From: an uncultured Butyricicoccus sp. | Lineage (GTDB): Bacteria; Bacillota; Clostridia; Oscillospirales; Butyricicoccaceae | DNA: 5,550 nucleotides | Assembly: GCA_947575935.1 (NCBI GenBank) | Contig: CANPPM010000196.1 | Location: 1-5,550 of the forward strand | Reading direction: 5' to 3' | Part shown: in pieces, positions 1 through 5,012 of the stretch | Position numbering within the stretch: position 1 is the stretch's first letter | Layout: each line of letters starts with the position of its first letter | Notes under the pieces: model-generated | What the model saw: only the letters and a program-made list of their open reading frames with translations | Databases searched by the model: none | What the model was told of the DNA's origin: nothing | Made by a program: the position numbers and the translations under genes

Positions 1-1
1 G

Positions 2-73
2 ACCGAAGACGGCATTTGTCTGGGCGAGCTGCAAAAATACTTAACCAGTGAGGAGGTTGTTTATGGCGGCTGA
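2..73 (+). CDS. 3' end of an unidentified upstream gene (partial)
   Basis: A reading frame is open from the left window edge and ends at TGA 71-73. It encodes 23 residues ending in LTSEEVVYGG. Of the three + frames it is the most protein-like: it has acidic and amphipathic residues, whereas the other two stop at 44 and 51. It would overlap the next gene by 11 bases, and the next gene's Shine-Dalgarno (51-56) lies inside it, an arrangement that favours translational coupling. The piece is too short to assign a family. It could also be non-coding if the operon starts just upstream. Confidence 0.5.
   Translation, partial: TEDGICLGELQKYLTSEEVVYGG
51..56 (+). promoter_or_regulatory. Ribosome binding site AGGAGG that fixes the start at 63
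   Basis: A perfect AGGAGG lies 6 bases before ATG 63. An in-frame GTG at 48 would place this Shine-Dalgarno inside the coding region and has no ribosome site of its own, so ATG 63 is the likely start. Confidence 0.85.
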
Positions 74-692
74 CCTGACCTATTACACGATCGACGATCT
101 GCGGCTCGGCCAGCGGCGCAGCGACGGCCCTGGCTGGCGGCTTTCGGAGTTTGGGCTGCGATCGGATGCATTCCGCCATTACCGTTCACTGGATGCGGAG
201 AAAGTCAAGGTTTTGGGAGTAACGAGTGGCATACAGGCGCTGGATCTGGTGCGGTGCATTCCGGTCTTTCCGGAGGACAAAACCGGCGAGGATGTTCTCG
301 TGACAGACTACGAGTACCTGCCCATTTGGTGCAAAAATCCCATGGTCGAGCAGCTGGCAAAGGAGTGCATAGAAGCATTCCAAATCCGTTACGGACTGCA
401 CGAATTCTCGTTGTTCCCGCTGCGGCAGAAGGGCGGAAAACAGGCTGCACAGAAACAATTCCGGCTGATAAATGTAGCTGGCAGTAATTCGCCGATCCGC
501 TGGATCAATGTTTCGGGTGTCGGCTGGCTGTCGCCGTCTGAATTCAAAAAACGATATTTTCCACCAAGAAACGGAGGTTTTAACTACCCGCTGGTGATGA
601 AATACCGTGTTGACGCGGTCAACAGAACCGGCCGCATTTTGTTGCTGGAAATCGTGCCGCGTGACTTTAAGCGCATGGCGGGCGAGGACTAA
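63..692 (+). CDS. Protein of unknown function, 209 aa, in an accessory-type operon
   Basis: I do not recognise this protein. It starts at ATG 63, behind a perfect AGGAGG. It is soluble-looking, with no signal peptide and no membrane segment. The first third is rich in charged and aromatic residues (YYTIDDLRLGQRRSDGPGWR near the N-terminus). The middle has a Cys/Trp stretch (EYLPIWCKNPMVEQL). The C-terminal quarter alternates hydrophobic and polar residues as in a small beta-rich domain: WINVSGVGWLSPSEFKKRYF, then a Gly/Asn turn and KYRVDAVNRTGRILLLEIVP. The two-part look (helical N-terminal half, beta-rich C-terminal half) is read by eye only. It overlaps the upstream frame and lies 28 bases before the SpoVG-family gene, so the genes are probably cotranscribed. 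Such pairs of unknown proteins and SpoVG are seen on mobile elements of gut Clostridia, but no transfer or replication function can be claimed from this sequence. Confidence 0.85.
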   Translation: MAADLTYYTIDDLRLGQRRSDGPGWRLSEFGLRSDAFRHYRSLDAEKVKVLGVTSGIQALDLVRCIPVFPEDKTGEDVLVTDYEYLPIWCKNPMVEQLAKECIEAFQIRYGLHEFSLFPLRQKGGKQAAQKQFRLINVAGSNSPIRWINVSGVGWLSPSEFKKRYFPPRNGGFNYPLVMKYRVDAVNRTGRILLLEIVPRDFKRMAGED

Positions 693-720
693 AATACATA
701 GTGTTGAAAGGAGAAACCCG

Positions 721-981
721 ATGAACGTTGACGTTAAAATCTATCTCCCCAAGAATCCCGGCGCGCTGCTGGCGACCGCGTCCGTCTGTCTGGACGGCTG
801 CTTTATCATTCGCGGTGTGAAGGTGATCGAGGGCAGCAAAACAATTTTCGTGTCGATGCCGTCTCGAAAAGTGGATGATGAGTATCATGACGTTTGCTAT
901 CCCAGTACAAAGGAATTTCGACAGGAATTCGATCAGGCCGTTTTGGATGCTTACGCGGAAGCTGCAAACGCGGCGACATGA
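721..981 (+). CDS. spoVG: SpoVG-family protein (short, probably accessory-element paralogue)
   Basis: This is an 86-residue protein with the SpoVG pattern throughout. A first strand (residues 2-9) leads into ALLATASVCLDGCFIIRGVKVIEG (residues 15-38, described here in two parts: the LATASVCLD strand and the IIRGVKVIEG strand). Then come IFVSMPSRK (42-50), which matches the family's FVAMPSK block, YHDVCYP (55-61), matching the DIAHP block, and a C-terminal helix with QAVLDAY (72-78). Length is normal for the family (about 85-100). AAAGGAG at 707-713 sits 7 bases before the ATG. In Bacillus, Listeria and Staphylococcus SpoVG is a small nucleic-acid-binding regulator affecting septation, sporulation and virulence genes. 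The present copy diverges from the housekeeping sequence (three Cys residues, no GN loop after VIEG) and sits among unknown genes, so it may act locally on an element rather than in sporulation (inference). Confidence 0.9.
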   Translation: MNVDVKIYLPKNPGALLATASVCLDGCFIIRGVKVIEGSKTIFVSMPSRKVDDEYHDVCYPSTKEFRQEFDQAVLDAYAEAANAAT

Positions 982-1084
982 AAACGAATGCAGAAAGGAA
1001 ACCATAAGATTATGAGAAAAATCATAAAAATTGAAAAACATTTCTTTCGAAAACTTTGAAAAGTAGACTTGCAGTATAAATACC
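982..1084. other. AT-rich spacer between the + and - strand modules, with a 15-codon ORF
   Basis: This stretch is visibly more AT-rich than either side. It holds an ATG at 1012 opening a 15-codon frame (MRKIIKIEKHFFRKL, stop 1057-1059) preceded by AAAGGAA at about 994-1000. Three short arms overlap that start: CATAA 1003-1007, TTATGA 1010-1015 and TCATAA 1022-1027. They can pair alternatively as inverted repeats. TTTCGAAA (1045-1052) is an 8-base palindrome, followed by a second CTTTGAAAA-like copy. I see no intrinsic terminator reading from the + genes here. The ORF is too short to call a gene. It may be a remnant or chance. Confidence 0.4.
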
Positions 1085-1115
1085 AAAAGACCGCCCGGAA
1101 AATGGACGGTCCTTT
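1085..1115 (-). terminator. Intrinsic terminator of the transporter operon
   Basis: Read on the - strand, arms 1104-1115 and 1085-1096 form a 12-bp stem (core GACCGTCC/GGGCGGTC) with G-U pairs and a 7-base loop. It ends in a TTTT run followed by GGTATTTAT. The hairpin begins 10 bp after the transporter's TAA. One pair in the core is G-U on the - strand but C-A on the + strand, so the - direction is favoured. Confidence 0.85.
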
Positions 1116-1125
1116 GGAAAGGCGA

Positions 1126-2760
1126 TTACCGACTTCCCATGCCAAGTGGGGAGAAGGCAGCGTAAACAATCACAACACCGATAACGACAATCGTTGCCAG
1201 AACCCAGCGATATTTCCAGGGAGTCAGGTCAACTGCCTGTACATCCTGTTGAACCCAAGGCTCGGGCTGCTTGGTCTTGTTGCGCTGGTTCATGAAATAG
1301 AGGATTAAGAACTCAAGCGGAAGCAGGACTGAGATTGCCCACAGGTAATGCACGCTGCTGCTCATTGTAATCAGGAACAAGCCGTAAATGATAATGTGGA
1401 ACACAAGGATGAACCGTGCCGCATACTTCGGAAGATGTTTGAAGAAGAATCCTCCAAAAACACCGGACAGGACGGGTAAGCCAATCAGCATGACAAACGA
1501 GTCAAGGAAAGTTTTCAGGCCGGACGGGAAGAAGTAAATCATCGGACCAATTACCATGGCAAGCAACGCGAATACGACACCGATTTTTTTGCCGACAGAA
1601 ACCAGTTTTTCCTGGCTTGCATCCTTGTTGATGAATTCGTAATAGATATCCATGGTGAACATGGTATTGACCGAGTTCAGCACGGAATTGAACGAGGAAA
1701 TGATTGCGCCGAACATTACAGCTGCAAAGAAGCCCATCAGAGGTGCGGGAACGACCTGGGTAATGAGTTGAGGATAGGCGTCATCCATGCCGGAAACCTG
1801 ATTGCCCTGAAGCTCGAACAGCGCATATGCGATAACGCCGGGAAGCGCAAGGTATAGGAAGCCGAGGATTTTCATGCAGGCACAGAACATTGCACCTTTC
1901 TGGGCCTCTTTGAGGTTCTTCGCTGCGAGCAGGCGCTGGATGAAGGACTGATGGGTACACCAGGACTGGGTGCAGAGGAAGAACAGTCCAAGGAAGATGG
2001 TCGGCCACGGTACTTCCGGGGCGAGCGCGGTGGCAGGGGAAACCGAGTTCAGTTTTTGCGGATAGTGTTCCATAAGGAAGCGCATGCCGTCGGCCATAGC
2101 GAAGCCCTCTGAGCCGGATGCTTTTCCAAGGATATTCAGCGCAAGGAAGGGGATCATAAACCCGCCGATGATCAACAGGATACCATTTACGGTATCCGAC
2201 ACTGCAACAGCCTTTAAGCCGCCGAAAATCGCGTAGCAGGAGCCGATGACGGTGATTGCAATGCAGAGGATTACGATGGACTGGAGCTTGCTGCACCCGA
2301 TGATGCCGGAAAGGCCGAAGATATTCTCGAATACCAGTGAGCCGGAATACAGGATTACCGGGATTTGCACAAAAAGGAACATGAAAATATAGGCGATGCT
2401 AAACCAAAGCTTGGTTGTTCGGTCATAACGGATACCGAGCATCTCGGGGATGGTGGAAATGCCGCTTTTCAGATACCGCGGCGCAGCAAAGAGTGCCAGA
2501 ATCAGGCAGGAAACGGCAGCAACGACTTCAAACGCCATAGCGCTCATATTGGAAGCCCAGGTCTGTCCGTTTGTGCCGACGAGCTGCTCGGCTGAAATAT
2601 TGGTCAGCAGCAGAGAACCTGCAATTACGATACCTGGCAGGCCACGGCCTGCCAGAAAATAACCTTCGGCGGTTGTCTGGTCATCGTCTTTCGTTTTGAA
2701 ATAAGAGATGACTGCGACAGCAATCGTGAAGCCAATAAATGAAATGACTGTCCAAAGCAT
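1126..2760 (-). CDS. Sodium:solute symporter (SSS family), YidK/vSGLT-type
   Basis: This 544-residue integral membrane protein should import a sugar or polyol with Na+. It matches the SSS family from end to end and is closest, from memory, to E. coli YidK: GYFLAGR (33-39), LTNISAEQLVG (52-62), TIPEMLGIRYD (103-113), the QRLLAAKNLKEAQKG block (275-289) and the FGAIISSFNSVLNS segment (350-363). About 14 hydrophobic segments can be read, as in vSGLT, with the last at 518-537. The Na2-site serines of vSGLT correspond to S355 and S356. N54, Q59, E78 and K297 match sugar-site positions N64, Q69, E88 and K294. Positions equivalent to N260, Y263 and Q428 are C263, S266 and S421, so galactose is unlikely to be the substrate. 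AAGGGGG (2768-2774) lies 7 bases before the ATG. It is the last gene of the operon, 134 bp after the dehydrogenase gene. Family is certain, substrate is not. Confidence 0.95.
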   Translation of the reverse strand: MLWTVISFIGFTIAVAVISYFKTKDDDQTTAEGYFLAGRGLPGIVIAGSLLLTNISAEQLVGTNGQTWASNMSAMAFEVVAAVSCLILALFAAPRYLKSGISTIPEMLGIRYDRTTKLWFSIAYIFMFLFVQIPVILYSGSLVFENIFGLSGIIGCSKLQSIVILCIAITVIGSCYAIFGGLKAVAVSDTVNGILLIIGGFMIPFLALNILGKASGSEGFAMADGMRFLMEHYPQKLNSVSPATALAPEVPWPTIFLGLFFLCTQSWCTHQSFIQRLLAAKNLKEAQKGAMFCACMKILGFLYLALPGVIAYALFELQGNQVSGMDDAYPQLITQVVPAPLMGFFAAVMFGAIISSFNSVLNSVNTMFTMDIYYEFINKDASQEKLVSVGKKIGVVFALLAMVIGPMIYFFPSGLKTFLDSFVMLIGLPVLSGVFGGFFFKHLPKYAARFILVFHIIIYGLFLITMSSSVHYLWAISVLLPLEFLILYFMNQRNKTKQPEPWVQQDVQAVDLTPWKYRWVLATIVVIGVVIVYAAFSPLGMGSR

Positions 2761-2808
2761 GAATATGCCCCCTTATTTACTTTATTTTTTTCATCTACAC
2801 TTTTACGG

Positions 2809-2836
2809 TGCCTGCCCGGTTTCCTTCGGATAGGCA
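2809..2836 (-). other. Small imperfect hairpin in the dehydrogenase-transporter spacer
   Basis: Arms TGCCT 2809-2813 and AGGCA 2832-2836 pair. A 2x2 internal loop separates them from a second 3-bp stem (CCG 2816-2818 with CGG 2827-2829). It lies between the strong hairpin at 2854-2880 and the transporter's ribosome site. It is weak alone, and its function is unknown. Confidence 0.35.
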
Positions 2837-2853
2837 TTTTCTGTATAGGGGTT

Positions 2854-2880
2854 CCCCGCCGATCCTTTCGGACGGCGGGG
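2854..2880 (-). other. Strong GC hairpin in the dehydrogenase-transporter spacer (no U-tract)
   Basis: An 8-bp perfect stem, CCCCGCCG 2854-2861 with CGGCGGGG 2873-2880, continues after one bulged base as TCC/GGA. It is closed by a 4-base loop that reads GAAA on the - strand. It begins 14 bases after the dehydrogenase stop codon. No run of U follows on either strand, so it is not a standard intrinsic terminator. A likely role is to protect the 3' end of a processed upstream mRNA or to lower transporter expression relative to the two enzymes (inference). Confidence 0.75.
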
Positions 2881-2894
2881 TGGGAAACGAGGTA

Positions 2895-3902
2895 TTACTC
2901 AACTTCGGAAATCTTGACCGGACGGCCCTCCTTGATGGATTTATTTGCGGCAGCAGCCATCAGGACCGGAAACAGCCCATCCAGGTCGGTAACCGGCGGA
3001 ACCTTATCGTTGATGACGGAATCCGCGAATGCCTTCATTTCGTCAATGAATGCCTGCGTATAGCGATCCCACATTACCTGATAAGCGGTGCCGTAAGTCG
3101 TGCCATCCGCGCGGGAAATATGTACAGTATTCGGGATATCGTTTTCGTCCTGCACCGCGCCCTCAGAGCCGAAGACTTCAAGACGCTGGTCGTAGCCATA
3201 AACCGCCTGACGGCTGTTATCAATGATGCCGATTGCGCCGTTTTCAAAGGTCAGGGTAACCAGCGCGGTGTCCACATCGCCTTCCGCGCCGATTGCCGGG
3301 TCAACCAGCACAGCGCCCTTGGCGTAAACTTCGGTTACCTCGCAGCCTGCCAGGAAACGGATCATATCAAAGTCGTGGATCATCATGTCGTAGAAGATAC
3401 CGCCCGAGCGGCGAACGTACTCAATCGTGGGCGGCTGCGGGTCACGGGAGCTGATCTTCAGGATATGAGGAGTACCGATCTTCCCGGCGCGCACTGCGTC
3501 ATAAACCCCCCGGTGATTGTGGTCAAAACGGCGGACAAAGCCGATCTGCATTTTAACGCCAGCCTTTTTGACCGCGTCCAGTGCCATGCGGACACGTGCG
3601 ACATCATGGTCAACCGGTTTCTCGCAGAAGATGTGCTTCTTTGCGGCGGCTGCCTTGCAAATCAGGTCGGCATGGGTGTCGGTGGACGAGCAGATCAGAA
3701 CCGCCTCGATTTCAGGGTCGGAGAAGATGGAATCTACGTCCTTGGTAATGTTCGGGATACCGAAGCTCTTGACAAAGGCCTCGCCCTCCACATTGAAGTA
3801 CGGGTCGGCAACCGTTTTGATCTCCAATTCGCGGACCGCCATGCTGATGTTCTCAATGTGGACGCGGCCGATGCGCCCCGCGCCGATGACTGCTACTTTC
3901 AT
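2895..3902 (-). CDS. iolG: Inositol 2-dehydrogenase (Gfo/Idh/MocA family)
   Basis: This 335-residue cytoplasmic oxidoreductase is expected to oxidise myo-inositol, or a close cyclic polyol, to 2-keto-inositol (scyllo-inosose) with NAD+. The N-terminal Rossmann domain has VIGAGRIG (5-12), and D33 at the end of the second strand fits NAD preference. EKP (94-96) supplies the family lysine K95. D172 and H176 in FYDMMIHDFDM complete the triad known from Bacillus subtilis IolG (K97, D172, H176). The C-terminal domain has blocks typical of the bacterial inositol dehydrogenase subfamily: SSRDPQPPTIEY (151-162), VLVDPAIGAEGDVDTA (198-213) and IDNSRQAVYGYDQRLEVFGS (227-246). Length is normal. AAAAGGAG (3912-3919) lies 9 bases before ATG. 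It is the middle gene of the operon, 37 bp after the TIM-barrel gene. A related polyol or sugar (scyllo- or chiro-inositol, or a hexose oxidised to its keto form) remains possible. Confidence 0.88.
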   Translation of the reverse strand: MKVAVIGAGRIGRVHIENISMAVRELEIKTVADPYFNVEGEAFVKSFGIPNITKDVDSIFSDPEIEAVLICSSTDTHADLICKAAAAKKHIFCEKPVDHDVARVRMALDAVKKAGVKMQIGFVRRFDHNHRGVYDAVRAGKIGTPHILKISSRDPQPPTIEYVRRSGGIFYDMMIHDFDMIRFLAGCEVTEVYAKGAVLVDPAIGAEGDVDTALVTLTFENGAIGIIDNSRQAVYGYDQRLEVFGSEGAVQDENDIPNTVHISRADGTTYGTAYQVMWDRYTQAFIDEMKAFADSVINDKVPPVTDLDGLFPVLMAAAANKSIKEGRPVKISEVE

Positions 3903-3939
3903 GATTGTGTTCTCCTTTTAGATATGTGAATGGTGTCTT

Positions 3940-4755
3940 TTATTGAAGTGCGTTGCGGAGGATGCGGATATCCTCACGAAGCAAATCATACGGGTTTTCG
4001 GCCTGCGTGCGCAGAGGGAGCTGGTCATAATAATTTTCCAGCAGGATATAGCCGGTGTAATGATGCGCCATGAGCCAGCTGATGGTTTCGTGGAAACCGG
4101 AAGGACCGCTGCCCAGCAGGCCGCCGCTCATTTCAGTACCATCCTTAACGTGCAGCTGATTGCACATCTTCGGGTACATGCCTTCCAGGATTTTCCGCTC
4201 GTCATAACCACGGAATACATTGTAATTCTGGCTGTCGAAATAGAGGTAGAAATTCTTACGGTCAACCATTTCGTACAGTTTGGTGAACTCTTCCGTGGTC
4301 ATCAGGTTCTCGCCCGCAACCGAAAGGCCATAGTCGCCTGCCTTGTCGCACAGCCAGCGGAATGCTTTGGCGCTGTGCTCCATATCCTCCTCGGTTTTGA
4401 CTTCGCTGGCGGCGAAACCAGGCACCTGGATCACCTGTACGTCCAGCGCGTGCGCGGTTTCAACCGCTCGTTCGAGCAAGTCCCATACGATGTCATGCTC
4501 CTTTGTACCTTCACGGGCATGCATCGGGATGTTGTCGAAATCGTTGAGCGCGATGGCGCAGTACTCGATGCCGTACTTCTGCTGCTCGCTCAGATAGATT
4601 TTCTGCATTTCCGGATGGGTGATCGGGTAGTCGTTCTCATAGAGGCCGATTTTCAGCGAAAGCGCCTCCAATCCGACTGACGCCGCGATTTGGGTTGCGT
4701 ACAGACCCGATCCAGGCAGTGCCCAGTCACAGGCTCCGAGCTTAATGTTCTTCAT
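3940..4755 (-). CDS. Sugar phosphate isomerase/epimerase-family TIM-barrel protein (IolE/IolI-like)
   Basis: This 271-residue cytoplasmic protein belongs to the xylose isomerase-like/AP endonuclease 2 TIM-barrel superfamily, which includes inosose dehydratase IolE, inosose isomerase IolI and several ketose 3-epimerases. The four expected metal ligands are visible at the ends of barrel strands: E149 (VAGEN), D174 (YLYFDSQN), H202 (NQLHVKD) and E240 (ILLENYY). GLLGSGPSGFHETISWL (212-228) is the usual glycine-rich stretch before the last helices. The N-terminus (KLGACDWALPG) is typical of uncharacterised family members. AAGGGAG (4766-4772) lies 10 bases before ATG. It is the first gene after the operon promoter and precedes iolG, so it most likely acts on the keto product of that dehydrogenase. 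By eye it does not closely match either B. subtilis IolE or IolI, so dehydratase, isomerase and epimerase remain open. Confidence 0.88.
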   Translation of the reverse strand: MKNIKLGACDWALPGSGLYATQIAASVGLEALSLKIGLYENDYPITHPEMQKIYLSEQQKYGIEYCAIALNDFDNIPMHAREGTKEHDIVWDLLERAVETAHALDVQVIQVPGFAASEVKTEEDMEHSAKAFRWLCDKAGDYGLSVAGENLMTTEEFTKLYEMVDRKNFYLYFDSQNYNVFRGYDERKILEGMYPKMCNQLHVKDGTEMSGGLLGSGPSGFHETISWLMAHHYTGYILLENYYDQLPLRTQAENPYDLLREDIRILRNALQ

Positions 4756-4826
4756 AATGCACGTTCTCCCTTCTAAGCAGTTTGTATTGGTTTCATTTTT
4801 GCTTGTTTTGCTTTGTTTATGCTTCT

Positions 4827-4855
4827 ATTATAGCGTGAAAAATACAGAAACTGTT
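4827..4855 (-). promoter_or_regulatory. Probable promoter of the three-gene operon
   Basis: On the - strand a perfect TATAAT lies at 4832-4827. A 17-base spacer separates it from AACAGT (4855-4850), which is a poor -35. Transcription would start near 4820, giving a leader of about 65 bases. A perfect -10 with a weak -35 fits a promoter that depends on an activator, such as the AraC protein encoded upstream (inference). Confidence 0.6.
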
Positions 4856-4866
4856 AGGAAATTCCT
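4844..4866. promoter_or_regulatory. Two adjacent dyads at the -35 region (possible operator)
   Basis: ACAG-AAA-CTGT (4844-4854) overlaps the proposed -35. Directly next to it is the 11-base palindrome AGGAAATTCCT (4856-4866). A protein bound here would touch RNA polymerase or block it. No known operator consensus was recognised. Confidence 0.4.
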
Positions 4867-4893
4867 GTTTGATTTCCGGCTTTGGAGAACTCT

Positions 4894-4960
4894 TTTTGGG
4901 GGAAGAATGGTATTTTTCTGTTTTGGCGCAAGAAAATTCGACCTGATTTTTTGTGCAAAA
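4894..4960. repeat. Direct and inverted repeats upstream of the promoter (possible regulator sites)
   Basis: TTTTGGGGGAAGAA (4894-4907) and TTTTGGCGCAAGAA (4921-4934) agree at 12 of 14 bases and start 27 bp apart. The second copy also forms an imperfect inverted repeat with 4947-4960 (TTTTTTGTGCAAAA on the + strand, TTTTGCACAAAAAA on the - strand). The sites lie about 60-130 bp upstream of the TATAAT box, where AraC-type activators often bind. Assignment to a particular regulator is inference. Confidence 0.45.
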
Positions 4961-4965
4961 CAAAC

Positions 4966-4990
4966 AAAAAGAGCGCCCATCGGACGCTCT
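4966..4990 (-). terminator. Intrinsic terminator after the AraC-family gene
   Basis: On the - strand AGAGCGTCC (4990-4982) pairs with GGGCGCTCT (4978-4970), a 9-bp stem with one G-U pair and a 3-base loop. TTTTGTTTGTTTTG follows. The stem starts 22 bases past the AraC gene's stop codon. It separates the regulator's transcript from the downstream operon. Confidence 0.92.
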
Positions 4991-5012
4991 GAAAAGGTTC
5001 GGCTGTGAAGGA

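Noticed and set aside
48..62. GTG start at 48 extending the first gene by five codons
   Set aside because: The extension would consist of the Shine-Dalgarno itself, and no ribosome site precedes GTG 48. ATG 63 is better placed.
607..720. N-terminal extension of the SpoVG frame from an ATG at 607
   Set aside because: It would overlap the preceding gene in another frame. ATG 721 has AAAGGAG at the right distance and matches the family N-terminus.
2854..2880. Hairpin read as an intrinsic terminator
   Set aside because: No T-run follows on either strand, so it is listed as a structured spacer element instead.
2808..3929. Long + strand open frame (373 codons) opposite the dehydrogenase gene
   Set aside because: It lies antisense to a clear iolG with all catalytic motifs. 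No recognisable domain or ribosome site was seen. Codon bias of the real gene keeps the opposite frame open.
3943..4680. + strand open frame (245 codons) opposite the TIM-barrel gene
   Set aside because: The - strand product has all four metal ligands and a good ribosome site. The + frame shows no family features.
4745..5008. + strand hydrophobic small ORF (87 codons) in the operon's promoter region
   Set aside because: It overlaps the TIM-barrel gene start, the proposed promoter and the araC terminator, and shows no ribosome site. Its hydrophobic look comes from T-rich DNA.
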